Origin: Nocardioides sp. Soil797
GTDB lineage: Bacteria; Actinomycetota; Actinomycetes; Propionibacteriales; Nocardioidaceae
Length of the DNA: 64,000 nt
Assembly: GCA_001429555.1 (NCBI GenBank)
Contig: LMSR01000020.1
Coordinates: 341,417 to 405,416 of the forward strand
Reading direction: 5' to 3'
Shown one piece after another: positions 51,900 through 59,515 of this stretch; position 1 is the stretch's first letter; each line of letters starts with the position of its first letter. Position numbers and translations under genes: made by a program. The notes beneath the pieces were generated by a model. That model was not told the origin of the DNA, searched no databases, and saw only the letters and a list, made by a program, of their open reading frames with translations.

Positions 51900-53132
51900 G
51901 TGACCGTGACGACTGATCTTGCCGTCGACTTCGACCCGACCGACCCGGGTCTCATCGAGCAGCGCATTCCGCATGACGAGTTCCGGGCGATGCGCCACGC
52001 CACGCCGGTGCGCTGGATCCCACAGCCGCAGGAGGCCCGGGCCGGCTTCGTCGGCGCCGAGGGCTACTGGGCGTTGAGCAAGCACGCCGACATTGCCGCG
52101 GTGTCCAAGAACAGCAAGGTGTTCTCCACCGCCAAGCAGGGAGCGATCATCCGGTTCGCCCCCGACATGACGCCGGAGCAGATCGAGCTCCAGGGCGTCA
52201 TGCTGATCAACCAGGATCCGCCAGACCACACCAAGCTGCGCCAGGTCATCTCGCGTGGCTTCACGCCGCGGGCGATCAACGCCCTGCACGACGCACTCGG
52301 TGAGCGGGCCAGGCGCATCGTGGCCGACGCCAAGGCGAAGGGCTCGGGCAACTTCGTCTCGGACATCGCCGCCGAGCTCCCACTGCAGGCGATCGCCGAG
52401 CTGCTCGGCGTACCGCAGGAGGACCGCGGCAAGCTCTTCGACTGGTCCAACCAGATGCTGTCGTACGACGACCCCGAGGTCGAGGGTGACGAGGAGGCGG
52501 CCTCCATCGAGATCCTCACCTATGCCGCCGGGCTCGCCGACGACCGTCGCAGGAACCCCAAGGACGACATCGTCACGAAGCTGATCACCGCCGACGTCAA
52601 CGGTCACGCACTCACCGACGACGAGTTCGGCTTCTTCGTCATCCTGTTGGCGGTTGCCGGCAACGAGACCACCCGCAACGCGATCACCCACGGCATGGGG
52701 GCGTTCTTCGACAATCCCGATCAGTGGGAGATCTTCAAGGAGCAGCGCCCACAGTCGGCCGTCGACGAGATCGTCCGCTGGGCGACTCCGGTGACCGTGT
52801 TCCAGCGCAGCGCCCTCGAGGACGTGGAGATCAACGGCACGCAGGTCAAGCAGGGTGACCGGGTCGGGATGTTCTACGCCAGCGGCAACTTCGACGAGGA
52901 CGTGTTCGAGGACCCCTACTCCTTCAACGTCCTGCGCGAGAGCAACCCGCATCTCGGGTTCGGTGGCCACGGCGCCCACTACTGCATCGGCGCCAACCTG
53001 GCCCGGCTCGAGATCGAGCTGATCTTCAACGAGATCGCCGACCAGGTGCCCGACATCGCCCGGGCCGGTGACCCCCGCCGCCTGCGCTCTGCCTGGATCA
53101 ACGGCGTCAAGGAGCTCCAGGTCACCTACTGA
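51900..53132 (+). CDS. cyp125: Cytochrome P450 CYP125-like steroid C26 hydroxylase
   Basis: 410 residues. I-helix AGNETTR, K-helix ExxR in DEIVRWATPV, haem loop GFGGHGAHYCIGANLAR with ligand C362. The oxygen-binding and haem regions are those of the CYP124/125/142 clade, which oxidise the sterol terminal methyl group; the divergent fadA5 neighbour favours CYP125. GTG start with GGAGGAAG upstream. No signal or membrane anchor; a ferredoxin partner is not in the window except the reductase fragment at position 1. Confidence 0.9.
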   Translation: MTVTTDLAVDFDPTDPGLIEQRIPHDEFRAMRHATPVRWIPQPQEARAGFVGAEGYWALSKHADIAAVSKNSKVFSTAKQGAIIRFAPDMTPEQIELQGVMLINQDPPDHTKLRQVISRGFTPRAINALHDALGERARRIVADAKAKGSGNFVSDIAAELPLQAIAELLGVPQEDRGKLFDWSNQMLSYDDPEVEGDEEAASIEILTYAAGLADDRRRNPKDDIVTKLITADVNGHALTDDEFGFFVILLAVAGNETTRNAITHGMGAFFDNPDQWEIFKEQRPQSAVDEIVRWATPVTVFQRSALEDVEINGTQVKQGDRVGMFYASGNFDEDVFEDPYSFNVLRESNPHLGFGGHGAHYCIGANLARLEIELIFNEIADQVPDIARAGDPRRLRSAWINGVKELQVTY

Positions 53133-53195
53133 CCAACTGGCAATCGTTGTTGCGCCAACTTGCAATTCTTGTTGGTTCAACTGGCAACGATTGAC
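53130..53195 (+). repeat. 22-nt-period repeat array A, following cyp125
   Basis: Three consecutive 22-nt units, related to GCCAACTGGCAATCGTTG plus 4 nt, begin at the cyp125 stop codon (TGA at 53130-53132 forms the first bases) and run to 53195. The same units occur in arrays B and C in the opposite orientation. The 85 bp that follow, up to the next gene, show nothing else. Confidence 0.85.
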
Positions 53196-53280
53196 GTACG
53201 ACGGGTGGTGCCGCCGGTGGGTTTTCCACAGGCGGCACCATTCGCTGTTTCAGTGGCCCTGGGTGGGCAAACGTAATGGC

Positions 53281-54231
53281 ATGACACTGGAACCACCTGA
53301 CCATCCTTTCCTGTGGAGCGACCTGGCGACGCTCGAGATTCCCGAGTTCACGCTGCGCCGATGGCTGCAGTCCGACCGGGTACGCCGCCTGATCACGGGC
53401 GTCTACTGCTCGACCGATGTCGAGGACTCCCTCGAACTCCGTGCGCACTGCCTGTCGTTGGTGCTGCCCGATGACGCCGTCGTGTGTGACCGTACGGCGG
53501 CCTGGCTGTGGGGCGTCAACGTGCACGATCCGGACGAGCGTTTCGACCTTCCTGCGCTGGAGATCGTGGTGCCACCCGGGCACGTCAGGATTCGGCGCAG
53601 GAACGTTCGTGGCATGGAACGCGCGCTCCAGGAGGACGAGATCGTCGAGCTGGGCGGCGTACGCGTGACAACTCCCGTGCGCACTGCCCTGGATCTGGCC
53701 TGCTTGCGCGGCCGTTGGGGAGCCTTGGCGGTGCTCGACGCATTCATGGCGGAGCACGACATCAGTGCCCGCGACTATGCACGGGCGTTGTCGAGGTTCG
53801 CCGGCAGGCGCGGCGTGACACAGGCACGAGAATTGAGCGCGCTTGCCACCTACAAGGCTGAATCGACGGGGGAGTCCTGGACGCGCGGTGCCATCATCGA
53901 TGCGGGTCTGCCTGTGCCGGAGCCTCAGGTCGAGATCATCGAGAACGGCAAGGTCGTGGCCCGCATCGATCTCGCGTACCGACGCCTTCGCATAGCCGTG
54001 GAGTACGACGGGGAGGAGTTCCACGGAGAAGACCGACGAGAACACGACGAGACGCGTCGTTCCTGGTTGAGAGAAAACGGCTGGTACGTGATCGTCGTGC
54101 GCAAGGACCAGCTGCGTGGGGCCGCGCGGGAAGAGTGGCTAGCCGAACTCAGTCGGGTACTCGGCGAGCGCAGCGTTCTGGTCCGGCGCAGGTACGCGCG
54201 AAGCCGCGTCCCGTGGCAGCGTCCGAGCTGA
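53281..54231 (+). CDS. AbiEi/DUF559-like protein (winged-helix plus endonuclease-like domain)
   Basis: 316 residues. The N-terminal half (about 15-120) looks like an AbiEi-type winged-helix region: LEIPEFTLRRWLQSDRVRRLITGVY, CDRTAAWLWGV. The C-terminal half (about 205-290) has a DUF559/Vsr-like restriction-endonuclease pattern: ARIDLAYRRLRIAVEYDGEEFHG with D and E residues, then ENGWYVIVVRKDQL. Such genes are scattered in actinobacterial genomes, often as single copies of unknown role; defence or antitoxin function is only suggested by the fold. It is flanked by repeat arrays A and B in inverted orientation. Confidence 0.8.
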   Translation: MTLEPPDHPFLWSDLATLEIPEFTLRRWLQSDRVRRLITGVYCSTDVEDSLELRAHCLSLVLPDDAVVCDRTAAWLWGVNVHDPDERFDLPALEIVVPPGHVRIRRRNVRGMERALQEDEIVELGGVRVTTPVRTALDLACLRGRWGALAVLDAFMAEHDISARDYARALSRFAGRRGVTQARELSALATYKAESTGESWTRGAIIDAGLPVPEPQVEIIENGKVVARIDLAYRRLRIAVEYDGEEFHGEDRREHDETRRSWLRENGWYVIVVRKDQLRGAAREEWLAELSRVLGERSVLVRRRYARSRVPWQRPS

Positions 54232-54232
54232 C

Positions 54233-54302
54233 AACAAAGACTGCCAGTTGGTGCACCAACAAGTGCCGGCTCGCGCATCAATGATTGCCAGTTCGCGCGT
54301 CA
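54233..54302 (-). repeat. 22-nt-period repeat array B, between convergent genes
   Basis: On the minus strand the array reads as three units (26+22+22 nt) of the same family as A and C, starting at the stop codon (TGA) of the secreted-protein gene. Its other edge adjoins the stop codon of the AbiEi-like gene. The middle unit is the most diverged (GAGCCGGCACTTG). Confidence 0.85.
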
Positions 54303-55283
54303 GGTCAGGCGGAGCTTCCTGGTCCTGGCGAGGCTGCGGGTGGTCACCTTGATCTTGGCCTTGCTCGAGAAGCCGCGCTGCACCTTGACGCGTACCTTGG
54401 CGGTCTTGGTGGCACCGGGACGCACCTTGCCGAGCTTGACGGTGCGCGAGGTGACCTTCTTTCCCTTCACGCTCACCCTCACGCTGGGGGCGGTGACACG
54501 TGGGTTGGCATTTCGCACCTTGACCTTGATCGTCTTCCACACCCCGGGCGTCACGTTGGCCCGTTTGGATGCGGTGAGCTTGAGCCTGGGCTTGTCGTAC
54601 TTCCTGGCCAAGGAGTAGTCCCCACGACCGCTGTACAGGATCGCCTGAGTGCCGTCGGGGGCATCCTCGGGAAGCACCTCCCAGGTCTCGGCGTACGCAC
54701 AGTCGAACTGGTCCTTCTTGGCCGTCGCGGAGACGAAGTTCTTCAACTCCATGTAGGCACCGCGTCGGATCAGATTCGGGACGCTGCTGCCGTAGGCACG
54801 CCAATAGACAGTGGAGCTGTCCTCGGTGCCGACCGTGCGGCAGGTGTATCCGTCGCTGTCGGTCTTGCCGAAGGAGACGATCACCCAGGAGTCCGTGCTG
54901 GCCGAAGGGGTGCCGCGCAGCCTGACCTTGGCGTTGTAGGTGCCACGGACCACGTCTTGGGTGAGCGTCGCCGAGGCGAGCTGTTGCGCCGGAGCCGCAG
55001 CGGGGTCGACGGTGGTGTCCTCCACGGTCACCGCGGTCACCTTCCTCGTGGGCCACGGCGACTTCCGTGCCGCCGCCCGTGCGGCAACGGTGCGCTGCGC
55101 ACCGGCCCGTTCCAGTCGTACGCCGGACGGCAAGCCCACGTTCGGCTGACCGGCGGACGCCGGCGAGTACGTCGGCAACGGGACGTCCCCGTGATCAGCA
55201 GCGGCCGGGGTGAGTCCCGACATGCTGAAGGTCAGGGCTGCGCTGAGCCCGAGAGCTGAGAGATAGCAAGGTGTCCGACGCAT
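54300..55283 (-). CDS. Secreted protein of unknown function
   Basis: 327 residues from the ATG at 55283 (a TTG directly before it is in frame). Signal peptide at about 1-30 (MRRTPCYLSALGLSAALTFSMSGLTPAAA, cut likely after AAA). The middle part has two cysteines (TCRTVG, FDCAYAE) that could pair. The last 90 residues are very rich in Lys, Arg, Val and Thr (KVRNANPRVTAPSVRVSVKGKKV), resembling CARDB/Ig-like beta domains. No catalytic motif is recognised. It is transcribed towards array B. Confidence 0.8.
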   Translation of the reverse strand: MRRTPCYLSALGLSAALTFSMSGLTPAAADHGDVPLPTYSPASAGQPNVGLPSGVRLERAGAQRTVAARAAARKSPWPTRKVTAVTVEDTTVDPAAAPAQQLASATLTQDVVRGTYNAKVRLRGTPSASTDSWVIVSFGKTDSDGYTCRTVGTEDSSTVYWRAYGSSVPNLIRRGAYMELKNFVSATAKKDQFDCAYAETWEVLPEDAPDGTQAILYSGRGDYSLARKYDKPRLKLTASKRANVTPGVWKTIKVKVRNANPRVTAPSVRVSVKGKKVTSRTVKLGKVRPGATKTAKVRVKVQRGFSSKAKIKVTTRSLARTRKLRLT

Positions 55284-55399
55284 CAAGGTTCTCCGTGGAG
55301 TCAGGTTCGAGTGCTTGACCTTCTGACGCAGTCTTGCCCGAACCGGTTCCCCGGATCAGGCGAATGGAGGATTTGGTGTCTGCCTGCAGCCGAACTGAC

Positions 55400-55469
55400 G
55401 ACAAGAATTGCCAGTTGGCGCAGCAACAAGTGCCAGTTGGTGCCGCAACGATTGCAGGTTCGCGGGTCA
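55400..55469 (-). repeat. 22-nt-period repeat array C, following map
   Basis: Three units (26+22+22 nt) on the minus strand begin at the map stop codon (TGA, 55469-55467) and run to 55400. The units include the motifs ACCAACTGGCACTTG and CCAACTGGCAATTCTTG, nearly identical to B and A. Beyond the array, B and C share the further bases GTCAG(C/T)TCGG, so the element is probably about 80 nt long. The rest of the gap to 55283 shows nothing more. Confidence 0.85.
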
Positions 55470-56231
55470 GCGGGCGGTGAGCACGAGAGGACCGTCGTCG
55501 GTGATCGCGATGGTGTGCTCGGAGTGTGCGCCACGGGAGCCGTCGGCGCTGCGCAGCGTCCACCCGTCCGGGTCGGTGTAGATCTCGTCGGTGGTGTGCA
55601 GGAACCACGGCTCGATGGCGATGACCAGCCCCGGCTTCAGGGGATATCCGCGGCCGGGTCGCCCGTCATTGGCGACGTGGGGATCGCCGTGCATGGTGCG
55701 CCCGACGCCGTGACCGCCGAACTGCAGGTTCACCTTGAGACCGGCTTCGCGGGCGACGTTGCCGATGGCGTGGCCGATGTCGCCGATCCTGTTGCCCGTC
55801 CGGGCGGCCGCGATGCCGGCGGCCAGGGCGACCTGGGTGGTCTCGATCAGGGTCAGGTCCTCCGGGCGCGGGGTGCCGACCACGAGGCTGATCGCCGAGT
55901 CGGAGACCCAACCGTCCACCGCGCAGGCGAAGTCGAGGCTGAGCAGGTCGCCGTCGCGGAGGACGTAGTCATGGGGGAGGCCGTGCAGCACGGCGTCGTT
56001 GACGGAGGTGCACAGCACCTTGCCGAACGGGGAGGCGCCGAAGGAGGGGTGGTAGTCGATGTAGCAGGACTCCGCACCGCGGTCCTTGATCATCCGGTGG
56101 GCCAGCGCATCGAGCTCGAGCAGGTTGACCCCGACGTCGGCGGCTTCGGCGAGGGCGGTCAGGACCTCACCGACGAAGATCCCGGCGGGGCGCATCTCGG
56201 CGATCTGGGCAGGCGTGCGGAGCTCGATCAT
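55467..56231 (-). CDS. map: Methionine aminopeptidase, type I
   Basis: 254 residues from the ATG at 56231. Metal ligands of type I MetAP are in place: D in SLDFACAVDGWVSDSAISL (two Asp), H in GHGVGRTMHGDPHV, E in VIAIEPWF and E in GAHSEHTIAI. It removes initiator methionine from nascent proteins. An N-terminal zinc-finger extension is absent. Probably one of several map copies, because it is far from the ribosomal operon. Confidence 0.95.
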   Translation of the reverse strand: MIELRTPAQIAEMRPAGIFVGEVLTALAEAADVGVNLLELDALAHRMIKDRGAESCYIDYHPSFGASPFGKVLCTSVNDAVLHGLPHDYVLRDGDLLSLDFACAVDGWVSDSAISLVVGTPRPEDLTLIETTQVALAAGIAAARTGNRIGDIGHAIGNVAREAGLKVNLQFGGHGVGRTMHGDPHVANDGRPGRGYPLKPGLVIAIEPWFLHTTDEIYTDPDGWTLRSADGSRGAHSEHTIAITDDGPLVLTAR

Positions 56232-56241
56232 GGCGCCAACA

Positions 56242-57405
56242 CTAGTGGGCGGGCGGTTCGGCTCCGACCACCCACATCGCGAAGAACTGGGAGCCGCCTC
56301 CGTAGGCGTGGCCCAGTGCACGGCGTACCCCGTCGACCTGGTGCTCTCCGGCCTGCCCGCGGACCTGGAGGGCCGCCTCGGCGAAGCGCAACATTCCGGA
56401 GGCGCCGATCGGGTTGGAGCTGAGCACACCGCCGGAGCAGTTGACCGGGAGTACGCCGTCCATCGCCGTGCCGCCGGACTCGGTCAGCTGCCAGCCCTGG
56501 CCTTCCTCGGCGAAGCCGAGGTTCTCCATCCACATCGGCTCGAACCAGGAGAAAGGCACATAGATCTCGGCCGCGTCGATCTGCTTGAGCGGGTCGGTGA
56601 TGCCCGCCTGCCGATAGAGGTACGCCGCCGCGTCCCGCCCGGCCTGCGGGTTCACCTGGTCGCGTTCGGCCGCGGTCGTTGGCTCCGAACGCATCACCGT
56701 GCCGTGGATCCAGGCCGGCGACTCGGTCGCGTTCGCGGTGTCGCCATCGGCGATCACCAGAGCGCAGGCGCCGTCCGAGGAGGGACAGGTCTCGTCATAG
56801 CGGATCGGGTCCCACAGCATCTGCGAGGCCAGCACCGACTCCACCGTCGTGTCCTTGTTGTGGAGGTGGGCGTAGGGGTTCTTCAACGCGTTCTGCCGGT
56901 CCTTGGCTGCCACCACCGCGCCGATGTGCGACGGCGCATTCGAGCGGCGGATGTAGGAACGCACGTGCGGTGCGAAGTAGCCGCCGGCTCCGGCATGCAC
57001 CGGCATGATGAACGGCAACGGCACGGAGAGGGCCCACATCGCGTTCGACTCCGACTGCTTCTCGAACGCCACGGTGAGCACGCGCTTGTGCACGCCTGAC
57101 TGCACCAGGGACGCAGCGACGATCGCGGTCGACCCGCCCACCGAGCCCGCGGTGTGCACCCGCAGCAGCGGCTTGCCCGCGGCGCCGAGGGCCTCGGCCA
57201 GGAAGAGCTCGGGCATCATCACGCCCTCGAAGAGGTCAGGCGCCTTTCCGACCACGATCGCGTCGATGTCGTCGAATCCGAGGTTGGCGTCGGCGAGCGC
57301 GCGGTCGATGGCCTCGCGACAGAGGCCGGCCATCGACACGTCGTCACGCTTGGCGCGGTGGTGGGTCTGCCCGACCCCGATCACGGCGGCTGGTTGCTTG
57401 CTCAT
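56242..57405 (-). CDS. ltp3: Ltp3-like thiolase-fold protein (side-chain aldolase candidate)
   Basis: 387 residues of the SCPx/lipid-transfer thiolase fold: PAAVIGVGQTHHRAKRDDVSMAGLCREAIDRAL, VHTAGSVGGSTAIVAASLVQSG, NCSGGVLSSNPIGASGMLRFAEAALQVRG. Thiolase nucleophile Cys is replaced (TAGSVGG), and the second Cys position carries Tyr (HAYGGGSQF, Y368), as in Ltp2-type aldolases. Ltp3/Ltp4 homologues are needed for removal of C24-branched sterol side chains in Rhodococcus. It is coupled with ltp4 and a DUF35 protein, the aldolase partner type. Confidence 0.87.
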   Translation of the reverse strand: MSKQPAAVIGVGQTHHRAKRDDVSMAGLCREAIDRALADANLGFDDIDAIVVGKAPDLFEGVMMPELFLAEALGAAGKPLLRVHTAGSVGGSTAIVAASLVQSGVHKRVLTVAFEKQSESNAMWALSVPLPFIMPVHAGAGGYFAPHVRSYIRRSNAPSHIGAVVAAKDRQNALKNPYAHLHNKDTTVESVLASQMLWDPIRYDETCPSSDGACALVIADGDTANATESPAWIHGTVMRSEPTTAAERDQVNPQAGRDAAAYLYRQAGITDPLKQIDAAEIYVPFSWFEPMWMENLGFAEEGQGWQLTESGGTAMDGVLPVNCSGGVLSSNPIGASGMLRFAEAALQVRGQAGEHQVDGVRRALGHAYGGGSQFFAMWVVGAEPPAH

Positions 57406-58460
57406 CGAGCAGTTCCTTCCATGACGCAGACGAGGTTCTGCTGGAGCAACGGTCCTGAGGTGGCGTGGCCGAGAACCTTGCTCGCCTCGCCCCGCCAGAT
57501 CGATCCGGCGGCCTCGCCGATGCGGTTCAGACCCGCGGTGAACATCGGGTTTCCGACCAATGCTCCGCCCGAGGGATTGATGTGCACGCCGTCCGCCAGG
57601 CCGAGCTCGCGGCGCAGGATCAGCTCCTGGTGGGAGAACGGTGCGTGCAGCTCTGCGACCTCGACGCCGGCCGCGACACCCGCTGCCGCGCCGGCGCGAC
57701 GCGCTGACGGTGCCTCGGTCAGCGGACGTGCGGCCAGGTGCTGCGGGTCGATGTTGTGGGCCATCCCGGTGATCCAGGCAGGTCGTTGCGCGGCATCCCT
57801 GGCCCGGTCGTCCGCGGCAAGGACCAGGGCTGCGGCACCATCCGTGACCGGGGCGATGTCGTGCTTGCGCAACGGGTCGGCGTACATCTCCCGCTGGAGC
57901 AGTTCGGCGACGCTGGAGCCGCCGCGGCGTACGGCGTGTGGGTTGAGCTCCGCGTCGGTGAGCGAGCGGTGCGCCACCTCGGCCAGCGCAGTCTCGTCCC
58001 AGAGGCCCGCCTCGAGGCCGAGTCGGGCCTGCAGGCCGGCCAAGGAGACCTGGTCCGGCCACAACGGCGTCATCGTGTAGGGATCGAGCTGCAACCCGAG
58101 GGTGCGGCGCAGGGTGCCGGCCGACGACTTGCCGAACCCGTAGACCAGCGCGGTGTCGACCTCGCCGGTCTGGATCTTCACCCAGGCCTCGTAGAGCGCC
58201 CATGCGGCATCCATCTCGACGTGTGACTCGTTGACCGGGGGGAGCGCGCCGATCGCGTCCACTGCCTGGACGAACGAGAAGGACCGTCCGGCCAGGTAGT
58301 CGGAGGAGCCCGAGCACCAGAACCCGATGTCCTTGCGGGTGAACCCGGTCTGCTCGTAGACCTCACGGAACAACGGGACGAGGAGCTCGACCATGGTCGG
58401 TGAGCCGTCGAAGTCGGTCATCTGCTCGTGGGCGAAGCCCACCACTGCCACATCTCTCAC
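57402..58460 (-). CDS. ltp4: Ltp4-like thiolase-fold protein
   Basis: 352 residues from the GTG at 58460. Thiolase fold with VVGFAHEQMTDFDGSPTMVELLVPLFREVYEQTG, VTDGAAALVLAADDRARD and INPSGGALVGNPMFTAGLNRIGEAA. It lacks the thiolase cysteines and also the tyrosines seen in its neighbour (AELHAPFSH and GHATSGPLLQQN stand in those places), so it may be the non-catalytic half of an Ltp3-Ltp4 heteromer (inference). Overlaps both neighbours by 4 bp; order as in Rv3521-Rv3523. Confidence 0.87.
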   Translation of the reverse strand: MRDVAVVGFAHEQMTDFDGSPTMVELLVPLFREVYEQTGFTRKDIGFWCSGSSDYLAGRSFSFVQAVDAIGALPPVNESHVEMDAAWALYEAWVKIQTGEVDTALVYGFGKSSAGTLRRTLGLQLDPYTMTPLWPDQVSLAGLQARLGLEAGLWDETALAEVAHRSLTDAELNPHAVRRGGSSVAELLQREMYADPLRKHDIAPVTDGAAALVLAADDRARDAAQRPAWITGMAHNIDPQHLAARPLTEAPSARRAGAAAGVAAGVEVAELHAPFSHQELILRRELGLADGVHINPSGGALVGNPMFTAGLNRIGEAAGSIWRGEASKVLGHATSGPLLQQNLVCVMEGTAR

Positions 58461-59455
58461 AGGTGCACCTTGTAGCTCTCGAAGTCAGCGTCCGGCTCCC
58501 CGGTCGGCGCGAAGTGGCTGATGTTCTCCACGGTCGTTCCCCACTCGTCGCGTGGGCGCCACACGGCCTCGACCCGCATGCCCATCCGGACCTCCTCAGC
58601 GGGTACGTCGAGGATCAGGTGGAGGAAGGCGATGTCGGCGCCGTCGAGGAGCACGTACGCCGAGACGTAGGGCGGCTTGATCTTCTGGCCCATGAACGGG
58701 ACGTTCACGATGCAGAACGTGGTCACGGTCCCGGTGCCGGCCAGCTCCACCTCGTCGGTGGTGGGCACGCCGTCGACGGGGCAGGCGCCGCGCGGCGGCA
58801 CGTAGACCTTGCCGCAGGCGGGGCAGCGTTGGCCGAGGATTCGGCCTTCCTGCAGGCCCCGGAAGAACGCGCTCTCCTCGGGACTGGCCGCGTAGGTGTA
58901 GGCGAGGTTGACCGGGGTGATGAGCGGCGTGGCGTCGCCTCCGGCGGCGACGCCGGGTGCTGCGTCGGCGTCGTCCGCGACGACACCCCGTGGTTCATCG
59001 TCTGCTTCGACCGGCTCCTCGAAGCAGACGATGTCAGTGATGGCGCCGACCCGCTCGTCCCGCCAACGGACCTGGACGCGTTGGCCGACCTCGACCTCGT
59101 CCGGCCCGGCGACGTCCAACGCGTGGAGGAAGGGACCGGTCGTGCCGTCGAGCTGGACCAGCACCCACGCGAACGGTCGGTCGAAGGGTTGACCCTCGAC
59201 CGGCTCCGGCACCCAGGACCACGAGACGACGGTGCCGGTGTCGGGGACCTCGACGAAGTCGGTCACCGCGTCGTGGGACACCGGGTCGAATTCCGGTGGT
59301 GGCACGATCACCTGCCCGTCGCCGGTGCGACCTGCCAACAGGCGGCCCTCGCGCAGGCCGTCGAAGAATCGGCCGAGCACTGGCCCGACCGAGCGGGTGT
59401 AGTCGAAACTGACACGGACCGGAGCACTCAGGGTCCGGGCTTCGCTAGGGCTCAT
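58457..59455 (-). CDS. Two-domain DUF35 OB-fold protein, Ltp partner
   Basis: 332 residues with two DUF35 modules. The first (about 15-145: FFDGLREGRLLAGRTGDGQVIVPP) has lost the zinc ribbon; the second (about 185-315) keeps it as CPACGKVYVPPRGACPVDG. A linker rich in Asp and Ala joins them (about 150-172). DUF35 proteins bind thiolase-fold partners and complete the acyl-CoA site, as in the Ltp2-ChsH2 aldolase. First gene of the leftward operon, behind a KstR box; Rv3521-like. Confidence 0.87.
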   Translation of the reverse strand: MSPSEARTLSAPVRVSFDYTRSVGPVLGRFFDGLREGRLLAGRTGDGQVIVPPPEFDPVSHDAVTDFVEVPDTGTVVSWSWVPEPVEGQPFDRPFAWVLVQLDGTTGPFLHALDVAGPDEVEVGQRVQVRWRDERVGAITDIVCFEEPVEADDEPRGVVADDADAAPGVAAGGDATPLITPVNLAYTYAASPEESAFFRGLQEGRILGQRCPACGKVYVPPRGACPVDGVPTTDEVELAGTGTVTTFCIVNVPFMGQKIKPPYVSAYVLLDGADIAFLHLILDVPAEEVRMGMRVEAVWRPRDEWGTTVENISHFAPTGEPDADFESYKVHL

Positions 59456-59465
59456 GGTTCAAAAG

Positions 59466-59479
59466 TGAAACATGTTCTA
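59466..59479. promoter_or_regulatory. KstR box between the DUF35 and LLM genes
   Basis: TGAAACATGTTCTA fits TnnAACnnGTTnnA at all fixed positions. It lies in the 60-bp divergent region and would serve both operons. Confidence 0.88.
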
Positions 59480-59515
59480 GTGTGGTGCACAAGGATTCCT
59501 CGTGAGGAGAACCAG

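Noticed and set aside
53130..55469. CRISPR array
   Set aside because: The 22-nt units follow each other without spacers, only three per array, and no cas genes are present.
57361..58317. Frame extending Ltp3 upstream to 58317
   Set aside because: It overlaps ltp4 fully in another frame; the conserved thiolase start MSKQPAAVIGVGQ lies at 57405.
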